This document shows, in pieces, positions 34,795 to 44,138 of a stretch of DNA of 64,000 nucleotides. The DNA is taken from positions 1-64,000 of the forward strand of contig SAXG01000098.1 in the NCBI GenBank assembly GCA_012932865.1. The letters are read 5' to 3'. A program made the position numbers and the translations under genes. Each line of letters begins with the position of its first letter. Position 1 is the first letter of the stretch. The notes under the pieces are model-generated. The model was not told the DNA's origin, ran no database searches, and saw only the letters and a program-made list of their open reading frames with translations. Origin of the DNA: Amylostereum areolatum. Its lineage: Eukaryota; Basidiomycota; Agaricomycetes; Russulales; Stereaceae.

Positions 34795-34804
34795 AGAACG
34801 AGCT
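34795..34804 (+). other. Putative self-priming primer-binding site of Gypsy-1
   Basis: AGAACGAGCT starts two bases after the LTR and is the exact reverse complement of AGCTCGTTCT at 34551-34560, the predicted mRNA 5' end. In Tf1 the mRNA 5' end primes its own reverse transcription in this way. No obvious tRNA 3'-end complement was recognised here. Confidence 0.6.
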
Positions 34805-34862
34805 CTCCTCTACACTAGCTCACCCTACAGTTTGGCGCAGAGCGTCAAACGAAACACCCACC

Positions 34863-36914
34863 ACGGAGTCAGCGGAACAACCCGCTGAAACAAGACCATC
34901 AGACTTTGAAATCCCTTATCTCCAATCAAACTGCAGTCGAGAATTCCCCAACGGAAACGAAGGTCATAACTGGACGTTCAACCCTTATAATCTCATTTTT
35001 TACCACGACGGAGCCTTCATCGCGAAAGAAAGCAAAGGAACATATATATACCAGTGGAACCCACCCATATACAGATACAACCTTCCCCCAGCAGCGGAAT
35101 ACTTCAAAGATAGATCCAAAAGAGAAAAGGAAGACGGAAGCTACGACAATTCACATTGGAAGCGCCCAGATTATTCAAGACCTCATATCGGGCCCCTCTT
35201 ATCAGAAGAACTCTGGAAACACCCGGACGCACAAAAGGTCGAAGAGAAGCCTTACACCGGGAATATTAAGGACTACTGGGAATTTGATCCAGATACCGAC
35301 ACAGCCGATACGACAACCGAACCACAGAACCCTCGAACCGAACCCCAGCATCCTCAAGAACCCGCAACAGCCGCACCACCTCCAGAGGAAACCGCGCCAG
35401 AACCTAAGAGAACTATATCAAACCCCCAAATTAAGTCCGATCCCAGAGGAAGTCGAGAAAGCAGCCCATCGAGCGCAGCAGAAACGGAAGAACATACAGA
35501 GAACTCAACAAGATCCCAATCACCTGACGACGTCTTCGGAACCACAAGAGGAAGAAAAGGAAATCTATTCGGAAAACCCGAAAACATCGCATCAATAGGA
35601 GACACCGCCACCTCGATACCCAACCCCGCCACCGCACTTAGCAATGTCCCCCCTGGAGAGACTAATGTACCGCGCCAGACGCCTGCAACTCCAACACCAG
35701 CCGATCCCACAAAACCGAGACATGAGACTCGATTCTCCCTAGAATTTGGCACAACCGACCCAATAGGATGGAGAACGCTATCGCCACCATCACCATCACT
35801 CTCCAACCAATCAATAGATAACAAAAAGGGAAAAGAAGTCAGAGACTACGTCTTCGGAAGAGGAGCGACCGCGGATCTTCCGAAAGAATCGAAGCACCCA
35901 CCAGGGAATTCCCCACCAGGAGGAACAGGCACAATCGGATCAAAACCCGACGATAAGGACAAAGGATTCAAACTAAACGCACTAGGAGTATACGACGGAA
36001 GAGACCGAGCGAAAGCAGCAAAGTTCATAGAACAATGCGTACTTCGCTTCATAGCCTTTCCCAATGCGTACACGGCCAACATGCGTAAGATAACCTTTGT
36101 ACTCTCGCATCTCACCGACGGACCGGCCCTCCACTGGGCGTCCCTTTTAATAAGCAAGATCGATAAGATACGAGATCGTGGTCTAGATCCAGAAGTATAC
36201 CTCTCATGGACGGCATTCCGCGACTACTTCTTAGAGACCTTCGGAGAAATAGACCCAGGAAGAGATGCTAGATTCAATATACAACGCCTAGAGCAAGGCA
36301 CCATGGAAACCAAAGATTATATTACAATCTTCAGAGACTACGCCATGGAAGCAGGTTACGATCATAAAGCACTGATCGACCAATTCAAGAGAGGACTGCG
36401 CAATGATATCGTGGTCGAGATCCTCAAGAGAGACCACATCTCGAATGATATTGATGAATGGTATGAACTCGCATTACGCATTGACAATAACTGGAGAGAA
36501 GCGCAAGCGTTCCAACGACATTATACGAGACCAATGAACCCGACGAGTGATCTCACACTCCTGTACAAGAAACCACAGACATATATTCCATTCAGAAGGG
36601 GAAACGGGAATAAAGGAAACGCTACCACCGCCAGAGTTGCACAAACAGGAAACAATGGCCGAAACTTCAGACGCCTTACCCCGCAAGAACGTACCGAACT
36701 CCAGAAATCAGGATCATGCTTCTACTGCCGGAAGCCAGGACACATTTCCAGGAACTGCCCAGAGAAACGTACCCAAACAACGATCAATGCACGAACAACG
36801 AACCTAACATCGGAAGAATCCCCAATTGATCAGATCACCAAGCTTGTGAACAAGATGGACAGTGAAACATTTGCACGCGCTGCCAACATGTTCAAAAGTG
36901 ATCAGGGTTTTTGA
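34863..36914 (+). CDS. Gypsy-1 Gag, open frame without an AUG start
   Basis: The frame is open from 34797 to TGA 36912. Its first in-frame ATG (36081) lies inside the conserved capsid-like part (YTANMRKITFVLSHL), too late for a working Gag. I place the start at ACG 34863 because it sits in CCACCACGG, the Kozak consensus with C for T; this is inference. A long Pro/Thr/Glu-rich N-terminal part is followed by the retrotransposon Gag fold (WTAFRDYFLETFGEIDPG, then LIDQFKRGLRNDIV) and a CCHC knuckle, CFYCRKPGHISRNC. The TGA follows a slippery run that would shift ribosomes into pol. Confidence 0.75.
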   Translation, partial: TESAEQPAETRPSDFEIPYLQSNCSREFPNGNEGHNWTFNPYNLIFYHDGAFIAKESKGTYIYQWNPPIYRYNLPPAAEYFKDRSKREKEDGSYDNSHWKRPDYSRPHIGPLLSEELWKHPDAQKVEEKPYTGNIKDYWEFDPDTDTADTTTEPQNPRTEPQHPQEPATAAPPPEETAPEPKRTISNPQIKSDPRGSRESSPSSAAETEEHTENSTRSQSPDDVFGTTRGRKGNLFGKPENIASIGDTATSIPNPATALSNVPPGETNVPRQTPATPTPADPTKPRHETRFSLEFGTTDPIGWRTLSPPSPSLSNQSIDNKKGKEVRDYVFGRGATADLPKESKHPPGNSPPGGTGTIGSKPDDKDKGFKLNALGVYDGRDRAKAAKFIEQCVLRFIAFPNAYTANMRKITFVLSHLTDGPALHWASLLISKIDKIRDRGLDPEVYLSWTAFRDYFLETFGEIDPGRDARFNIQRLEQGTMETKDYITIFRDYAMEAGYDHKALIDQFKRGLRNDIVVEILKRDHISNDIDEWYELALRIDNNWREAQAFQRHYTRPMNPTSDLTLLYKKPQTYIPFRRGNGNKGNATTARVAQTGNNGRNFRRLTPQERTELQKSGSCFYCRKPGHISRNCPEKRTQTTINARTTNLTSEESPIDQITKLVNKMDSETFARAANMFKSDQGF
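36905..36911 (+). promoter_or_regulatory. Candidate -1 ribosomal frameshift site, G GGT TTT
   Basis: The heptamer GGGTTTT is in register (G GGT TTT) and is followed at once by the gag TGA. The pol frame is -1 and is closed upstream by TGA at 36899, so it can be entered only in the short overlap. The sequence fits X XXY YYZ. Confidence 0.65.
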
Positions 36915-39900
36915 ATCGTCCTTCAACCGCGGCTGTTGAAAGGACAAGGACAATGAACTTTTCAAATCAATCTCCTGTGCAGGAAACAGGAGATGACGTA
37001 AATAGAACAGTGTATATAAGGTCATACCAAGATGGGGCGACGCACGCTCCATCAATTCATATACCTGTTATGTTTCATGGAAAGTTCCGTAAAGCCGCAG
37101 CAAAAGCGCTACTAGATAGCGGAGCGAGCAGTACCCTGATACATCCAGATTTCGTGCGAAAACACAAGATGAATCTGATCCAACTTAAGAAACCGATACC
37201 GATATACAACGTTGACGGATCTCGGAACACTCTAGGAGAGATCAAACAGAAGGTACACCTTCCGATGACAATGAAAGGGATCAACGGAGAAATTCACCGC
37301 GAAACCCTGGGACTGTTCGTCACAGCCCTGGGAGGAGACGAAGTAATCTTAGGAACCCCTTGGCTCAAGAAACATAATCCTAGTATCGATTGGAGGAAGA
37401 GACAGATTACGCTACAGATGTGTCCAGGTACGTGCTCCACTACGAGTAAAACGATGACCGTCCAAGGGAAAGACGAACCCTTTCTACAATCATTCGAAGA
37501 ACAAAAAGCAAACCATCGCACGACGATTGAAGAACAAGAAGATCCCGAATTCGATTCCGATCTCGCCGAGATCAAGACGATCAGAACATTCTACGGGAAA
37601 GCTAACATAGAAACAATACCAGTTGCAGAAGAAATGAACGAAACTAATGCCTGGATAACGGCAAGAGCAACTAAGGCACAAGAACTCGCAGAAAGAGCGG
37701 CCCTGGGAGAAAAGAAGAAGACACTCGATGAGATGATTCCACCCAGCTATAAACAATATCAGAAAGTATTCGAAAAGAAAGCGTCGGAACACTTTCCAAT
37801 CAGTAGACCTTGGGATCACGCGATCGACCTAATCGAAGGATGGAAACCTCGGAATTGTAAACTGTACCCAATGACGGTACCAGAAAGAAAAGAATTGGAC
37901 ACATTTGTGGATGAACATCTACGAAAAGGATACATCCGAGAGTCAAAATCAGAGATATCGTCGCCCTTCTTTTTTATCAAGAAGAAAGATGGATCTCTTC
38001 GACCAGTACAGGACTATCGCTATCTCAACTCCATCACAGTAAAAAACGAATACCCGATTCCTCTCATCTCAGATCTCATCGACAAATTAAAAGGCGCTAA
38101 AATCTTCTCCAAGCTCGATCTCCGATGGGGCTACAACAATGTTCGAATCAAAGAAGGAGATCAATGGAAAGCTGCATTCAAAACAAACAGAGGTCTATTC
38201 GAACCAATGGTAATGTTCTTCGGACTAACCAACTCACCTGCAACATTCCAAGCAATGATGAACGCACTATTCAAGGAATTAATAGACACAGGAAAGGTAG
38301 TAGTATACATGGACGATATATTGATATTCACGGAAACACTCGACGAACATCGAAAACTGATAAAAGAAGCCCTTCAAATCCTGGAACGAAACGATCTGTT
38401 CCTAAAACCCGAAAAGTGCTTCTTTGAACAATCATCGGTCGAATATCTAGGCGTGATAATCACGCACAACAAGGTACAGATGGACCCAATCAAAGTTCAG
38501 GGGCTATCCGAATGGCCCACACCGAGGAAAGTAAAAGAAGTTCAATCCTTCCTCGGATTTGGAAACTTCTATAGACGTTTCATCAAAGACTATTCCAAGA
38601 TCGCAAGACCACTATTCCAACTCACCAAGAAGGACCACGAGTGGAATTGGACGATTGAATGTGAACACGCGTTCGAAAGACTGAAACATGAATTCACGTC
38701 GTCCCCCATCTTAATCATGCCCAACGAAAACAAACCATTCCGTATAGAGAGCGATGCTTCTGACTTCGCATATGGAGCCATTCTATCACAACCGGATGAA
38801 ACCGAAAGATGGCACCCGGTCGCGTACCTATCTAAATCACTGTCACCCGCGGAACAGAACTATGAAATATATGATAAGGAACTTTTAGGAGTAGTAAAAG
38901 CCCTGGAACACTGGCAACATTATCTAGAAGGAGCGAACTACAAGATCGAAATCTGGACAGATCATAAAAACTTAGAATACTTCACAACCGCCCAGAAACT
39001 TAATCGACGACAAGCACGATGGAGTTTGTATCTATCCCGATTTGACTACACTCTAGTACACAAACCGGGAAGTACCAATAAAGCAGACGGACTTTCTAGG
39101 AGACCAGATCACAAAGAAGACATTCCAGACAATGATGAACGAATCTTACTCCACCCCTCGATATTCAAAGCTAGAGCCACCGGAAGAGGAACAGTTGAAG
39201 CAATCGGAGATAAAGAACTTCTCAAAGAATTAAGAAACTTCTCACACCTAGACGATGAAGTTTGGACGGCACTAGACACGATCAAAAGATCAGGACCACG
39301 CACCCTGGCAAAAGGAATCGAAGATTGGAACTTCGAGAACGATCTGATCATCAGAAAAGGAAAGATCTACGTGCCACAAAATCTCGAACTACGACGCATG
39401 ATCCTAAAATCGCATCATGATCTCCAGACGATTGGACATCCAGGAGAAATGAAAACTCTAGAACTGGTACAAAGAAACTTTTGGTGGCCAAAGATGATTT
39501 CCTTCGTAAAAGGCTATGTTCAAGGATGTCCCGTATGCCAATCAACAAAGAATGTCACACATCCGGCAAAACATCCATTACAACCTACGGAAATACCGGC
39601 ATGACCATGGGAAACAATCACATCAGATTTCATTACGGATCTTCCGATCTCCAATGGATTTGATTCGATCAACGTAGTCGTCGACAGGTTCACCAAAACC
39701 GCAGTATTCACACCGTGCCTGAAGACGATCAACACAGAAGAAACGGCGGATCTTCTGATCGACAACGTATACAGACGATTCGGACTATGGAAAAGAATGA
39801 TATCAGACAGAGGCCCTCAATTCGCATCCAAAGTATTCCAATCGATTCGTGAAAGCCTCGGGATTATCTCGTCACTCAGTACAGCGTATCATCCCCAAAC

Positions 39901-40801
39901 AGATGGCGAGACAGAGAGAGTGAATCAAGAATTAGAACAATATCTTCGAGCGTTCTGCAATGGAGATCAAACAAATTGGGCAAAACTGTTACCGAAAGCG
40001 GAATTCGCACACAATATACGACAACATTCAGCCACGAAAACTTCCCCATTTGAACTCCTACACGGATACCAACCGGTGTTTAACCCAACAATACCAACCG
40101 ATCCACGGATACCAACGGCCGAAGAAAGAATAAAGAACTTTAAGAACACGTGGGACAACGCAGAAGCAAGCCTAGAAATAGCGGCTAAATTGATGAAGAT
40201 GCAGCATGACCAAACCTTCACGCTAAGAGATCAACTCAAACAGGGCGACCAAGTATGGTTAGACGGAAAAAACCTTAACACGGTATACCCGAAAACCAAA
40301 CTAGCACCGAAACGATTTGGCCCGTTCAAAATTGAAAAAGTTATAGGACCGGTAACCTATCGCCTAGAACTACCGACAAAGTGGAAAATACACCCGGTAT
40401 TCCACGCAGCATTATTGATTCCGTTCAAAGAAACAGAACAATACGGCGAAGCTTACGAAAGACCACCTCCGGAACTAGTAAACGATGAAGAACTCTACGA
40501 ACTAGAAACAATAATAGCCTCAAAATTAGACAAACGATATTCAGAACCGTTACATTACTTCGTAAAATGGAAAGGATACCCCGACTCCGGTAACACATGG
40601 GAACCAGCATCTAATCTCGAAGGATCAAAAGATGCGATTGCAGAGTTCCATTGGAATAACCCCAAGGCACCGAAGTTGCCACCACAGCCAATCAGAGATA
40701 CCAACACAGAAGCCACTGATCGTGACGAAACCAACGCAACACAGCAAGAACAAAGACCAGCGAGACGAAAGAAACGCAAGACGAAAGTAAGACATTGGTG
40801 A
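36911..40801 (+). pseudogene. Gypsy-1 Pol with chromodomain, one in-frame stop
   Basis: The pol frame starts at the frameshift. Protease has LLDSGASSTLIHPDF. Reverse transcriptase has FSKLDLRWGYNNVRIKEG, FGLTNSPATFQAMM and VVYMDDILIF. RNase H has ESDASDFAYGAILSQ, YDKELLGVVKALEHW and WTDHKNLEYF. Integrase has the HHCC domain (HHDLQTIGHPGE to GCPVCQSTK) and the catalytic region (MISDRGPQFASK, AYHPQTDGETERVNQ). The C-terminus has a chromodomain (YFVKWKGYPDSGNTWEP) and a basic tail. A single TGA at 39602-39604 in the integrase, just before PWETITSDFI, would be CGA with one C to T change at a CpG. Otherwise the frame is intact to 40801. Confidence 0.93.
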
Positions 40802-40835
40802 GACTCAACGACATTCAGGCGAATGCACTGCCAAC

Positions 40836-40847
40836 AAGGGGGGGATA
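40836..40847 (+). other. Second polypurine-tract-like run after pol
   Basis: AAGGGGGGGATA, 35 bp after the pol stop, resembles the 3' polypurine tract AGAGAGGGGGATAG. It could be a central tract or the relic of an earlier 3' end. Confidence 0.35.
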
Positions 40848-40941
40848 AAAACCCTACGGGTTCAACAAGACAGATCACCAATGTCCACCACCCCAAACGC
40901 AACCAACACCTCCTCTACCAATCAAACCGTCTCACCCAACA

Positions 40942-42630
40942 ATGTCGACCGCATCCGCCTCGTCTGCAACAGAGCACACCACACTCAACAGGAACGCGCC
41001 CTCTGTGGAGACTGCTTCATCGCTCGATCGGCAGCAATCTTCGCAATTAAGTCAGTACCTCCTCCGTCTAGGTCAGGACCAGACGGAAGAACAGGGGGTA
41101 AGCCGATTAGAAGCATACAGAAGAACCCTAACTGAAGCACCCGGATTCCTCACAGGTGCTAATGCAATCCCCGTGGCCCGGAGCTACGGAAGTCCCAACG
41201 CCCGATTCCCCGATCCTAGAGAGCCAGATAGCCCGCATGATAGCCGGAGTAGCGATCGAACAGGCCAGAGAACGGATCGACGACCTCAAGAGGGAGTCAA
41301 CCGACGTCCGGAACATCCTGGAGAACCACATCAAGATGCTCGATGGAGAACTCCGCCAATTAGACTCGAGGTACCTGATGCTCTCGACCGAAATGGAGGA
41401 GCGAGAGGTCAAGCTTCTTCGATGATTCAGGAAGCTAGCGCAGCGGCTATACTCAACGTCGCAGAACTCCGAAAGTTCCTCACCGAAGTCGGACTCCGAG
41501 TCAACTGGCTCAACTGGGAAAGACATACCTTCTGCGCCGCTTACGAAGGAGAAATCCTCCGGAGACGAATGGAAACTACCGGAGTTCCCCATATGTCGTC
41601 ACGCGAAGGCCCCGACATCGACCTCATCTTCCATGGACATCACATCTCCCCGGGCTATACTGTTCGACCTGATCCCATCGCATCCGCCCTCACCAGACCC
41701 CCGTTCCTTCCTAACGCCCCTCCACGACCCGTCACCGCTCCCACGCCACCAGGATCCTTACCCATTCCCGGCATCACCCAGATTAACCCCGTCCAGCCTC
41801 CCGTCACTAGAAACGGATTACCCGGAGAGCGATCCGGACAGCCCATGGCTCCCTCAGAGCCCAGACAACGGACCGGCAATCCGCGACCAATATCTGGGAC
41901 ATCTTCTCGGCTGCCCACGATGCCTAGACCGCCAACTCCATTCCCGGTATCTTCTAGCGACACTCCCATGCCATGGCACGGAGGTCCCCCTGCTTATCCC
42001 TCGTTCCTACATTCGCACTCCGACCACGATCGAGATTCCATCGCCCAGGATCCCCGAGTCACCTCACAGCGACGTAAACATGAATCTGTCGACCCCGACG
42101 GAAGACCGCTCAAGCGAATCCGAAACGTCGGACTCCCCGATAAGTCGAGCGATGAAGAACTGCGACAAGATCCAGGAGATAATCGAGGAAATGAGGGAAA
42201 CCCGCACTCGCTGGAAACGCGACCGCGAGTCAACGGACAAATCGGACAGCTCGGCGGACAAACCGGAGAAAGACGACAAGACGAAGGAAGTAGCCGAGAA
42301 TCCCTCGGACCCATGGAGCGACGAACCGACCACGTGGACGCAAGAGAAGTGGGACGCGATTCCCGCGAAGCCGCGGAAACGCTGCTGGAAATGCGGCGAG
42401 CGAGGCCATCTCCGCCGAGACTGTCCCCGTCGCAAGAACGCTCTCCCTCACTTCCCCCGATCACGGTCTTGCTATCCCCTCCGACCACAGACTCCTCTTC
42501 CTCGCCCTCGCCCGAGCCGTCCGGATATCAGCTACGGTCCAGGAACACTGATGTCCCACCCCCACCTCCGACGTACCGACGCTACCGCCCGCGCCCACAG
42601 GCAGCTTCTGGGATTCCTCGCACGACGTGA
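40942..42630 (+). CDS. Gypsy-1 accessory frame A (562 codons)
   Basis: Starts at ATG 40942 (MSTASASSATEHTTLN), 141 bp after pol, in a frame different from both gag and the overlapping frame B. The segment around 41430-41640 looks like ordinary folded protein (AAAILNVAELRKFLTEVGL, then RVNWLNWERHTFCAAYEG). The rest is rich in Pro, Ser, Arg, with a basic patch KHESVDPDGRPLKRIR. It overlaps frame B for about 1.5 kb. No family is recognised. It may be translated itself, or only part may be used through splicing. Gypsy elements usually have nothing coding here. Confidence 0.45.
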   Translation: MSTASASSATEHTTLNRNAPSVETASSLDRQQSSQLSQYLLRLGQDQTEEQGVSRLEAYRRTLTEAPGFLTGANAIPVARSYGSPNARFPDPREPDSPHDSRSSDRTGQRTDRRPQEGVNRRPEHPGEPHQDARWRTPPIRLEVPDALDRNGGARGQASSMIQEASAAAILNVAELRKFLTEVGLRVNWLNWERHTFCAAYEGEILRRRMETTGVPHMSSREGPDIDLIFHGHHISPGYTVRPDPIASALTRPPFLPNAPPRPVTAPTPPGSLPIPGITQINPVQPPVTRNGLPGERSGQPMAPSEPRQRTGNPRPISGTSSRLPTMPRPPTPFPVSSSDTPMPWHGGPPAYPSFLHSHSDHDRDSIAQDPRVTSQRRKHESVDPDGRPLKRIRNVGLPDKSSDEELRQDPGDNRGNEGNPHSLETRPRVNGQIGQLGGQTGERRQDEGSSRESLGPMERRTDHVDAREVGRDSREAAETLLEMRRARPSPPRLSPSQERSPSLPPITVLLSPPTTDSSSSPSPEPSGYQLRSRNTDVPPPPPTYRRYRPRPQAASGIPRTT

Positions 42631-42826
42631 GAGTCTGACGCACGAAGACGCCCAACACGCCACCGAACAGTGGTTGTACTGGGAGGACGCCATGCTTCGC
42701 ACTCAGCGGGAACCCCCTTCGCGCTTCAACCACTCGTGGCGCGTCGACGATCTCTTCTGGAAAGAAGAAGATTGGGACCTGCAGGAGGCAGAGGAATCGA
42801 AGGATCACTGGCCGGAACCCTGGTAA
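41132..42826 (+). CDS. Gypsy-1 accessory frame B with coiled coil and CCHC knuckle
   Basis: Open from 41132 to 42826 except for TGA 41423-41425, which reads CGA if one CpG deamination is undone. The 5' part is a likely coiled coil (QARERIDDLKRESTDVRNIL, then MLDGELRQLDSRYL). A Pro/Ser-rich middle follows. Then comes a lysine/glutamate-rich helix region and a zinc knuckle CWKCGERGHLRRDC at 42383-42424, and an acidic Trp-rich end. A likely entry is a splice acceptor CACAG at 41151-41155 or the ATG at 41162. A knuckle plus coiled coil recalls a second Gag-like nucleic-acid-binding protein. The family is not recognised. Confidence 0.5.
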
Positions 42827-43239
42827 ACGCACGGACGAACTCTCACCCATCATACGCACTCGGACTTTCTCCATCATCATCATTTACGTCTTCATCTCGC
42901 CCCTATCATCCCGCTTTTACGATTTCTCATTATGATACTCCTTAGACTGATCACGGACTGCGCCCTCATTTGTACGCATATTTTCCTCGGACTTCTCTAC
43001 TGTATAGGTTCCTGTCGCTATGAGGAAGGCGAAGTGTTTGGTACTCTCCCTGCGACGCGCTGGACGTGTCGCTTGCTTACGACTAGTGTTTGATTATGTA
43101 CGAATTCCCGCTTACGATTTACGGCAATGATTACATCATTGCCCCTCTGCATCGTAAGAATAAAAGGGAAAGCCAGAGAGACGATGACACCCTCAGACAT
43201 CGTCTAACAAACCCATCCACACCACCCAAACCGATTAAA

Positions 43240-43623
43240 ATGTCTTCCACTCTCGCCTCCTCCTCGCGTAACCTCTCCACCATCGACTCTACTCCTCCTA
43301 CCACCCCTCCTCCCTCACCCGTCCTCTCGCGCACTCCCACGCCCGACCCACGCGATGAAGAACTCCTTCGTCATCTCAAGAGAGTCACGGAACTCCTAAA
43401 CCGTCCGGACGTCGCTCGTGCCATGAAGAGGCCGAGAAGCCTTGACGAAGAAGCCATGCGGGAATTGAAGGGAAGATGCGGCGTCAGAGGGATTTTCCGG
43501 AAGCACGGACCCCGGTTCAAAAGCCCGGACCACGCAACGATGGCGAGGATAGGGCATCGACTAGGGTCTCCCACGATGGACGGGGAGGACGTAAAAGTAG
43601 TAGAGGCGTTACTGAAGCGGTAG
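43240..43623 (+). CDS. Gypsy-1 accessory frame C, small basic protein
   Basis: 127 codons from the ATG in AAAATGTC. A Ser/Thr/Pro-rich N-terminus (PPTTPPPSPVLSRTPTPDP) is followed by a charged, helix-prone part (EELLRHLKRVTELLNRPDVA, KRPRSLDEEAMRELKGR). There is no known domain. The frame continues upstream to 43096, but the ATG at 43240 has the better context. Confidence 0.4.
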   Translation: MSSTLASSSRNLSTIDSTPPTTPPPSPVLSRTPTPDPRDEELLRHLKRVTELLNRPDVARAMKRPRSLDEEAMRELKGRCGVRGIFRKHGPRFKSPDHATMARIGHRLGSPTMDGEDVKVVEALLKR

Positions 43624-43697
43624 AATAGAATTCTATCGCTCGATTCCGGATAAGGATAAAAGTAGTGAACATCAAAACATGAGGACTCAGAAGCGTG

Positions 43698-44138
43698 ATG
43701 CAGCCCACTCAGTCGCCCGATCTCGCGATTTTCAATACACCCACTCCACGCTGGCTCATCGCCGTCATCAGCATCATTGTAGGACTTACGATCCTCATCT
43801 TCCTCGCATCAGCAATATTCCTCCTCCAATGGCGAAGAGCGAGCGATCGACAGCATGTTCAAGAGATCCCTCTAGAACCGCTTCGATTCAGGAATCTACG
43901 AGACGTAGATTCTAGAGAGGGGGATAGTGTTACAACTTGTCCAAGGTACTTCATTTTCCATTGCCTTATTAGGAAGGACGTCGCTAAACGACGGATTACG
44001 ACTGTGCCCCAGTTCGTAACCATCTCAACGACGCGACGACGACAGTGCCACAGATCGTCACTGTCCCGACGACAGTGCCACAGATCGTCACCGTCTCAAT
44101 GGCACAGCCGCGACGGTGCCACAGTCTCATCCCCGTAG
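43698..44138 (+). CDS. Gypsy-1 accessory frame D, single-pass membrane protein
   Basis: ATG 43698. A short N-terminus (MQPTQSPDLAIFNTPTP) is followed by one clear membrane segment (LIAVISIIVGLTILIFLASA) and a basic, polar C-terminal part. The frame crosses the polypurine tract and ends inside the 3' LTR at 44138, so about half is LTR-encoded. It occupies the place where env-like genes sit in other gypsy elements, but it is far smaller than an envelope protein and shows no envelope signature. Confidence 0.4.
   Translation: MQPTQSPDLAIFNTPTPRWLIAVISIIVGLTILIFLASAIFLLQWRRASDRQHVQEIPLEPLRFRNLRDVDSREGDSVTTCPRYFIFHCLIRKDVAKRRITTVPQFVTISTTRRRQCHRSSLSRRQCHRSSPSQWHSRDGATVSSP
43914..43924 (+). other. 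3' polypurine tract of Gypsy-1
   Basis: AGAGAGGGGGA ends three bases before the 3' LTR; primer for plus-strand synthesis. Confidence 0.8.

Noticed and set aside
34863..34865. CCACCACGG also present in the Gypsy-2 leader (near 53310)
   Set aside because: In Gypsy-2 this ACG is not in the pre-gag/gag frame, so the shared string is not evidence for a common ACG start there.
34906..35598. A 230-codon frame in Gypsy-1 starting with TTG
   Set aside because: It overlaps the gag open frame in another phase, starts only at TTG and has low-complexity Lys/Thr/Pro text; the gag phase is continuous with the real Gag fold.
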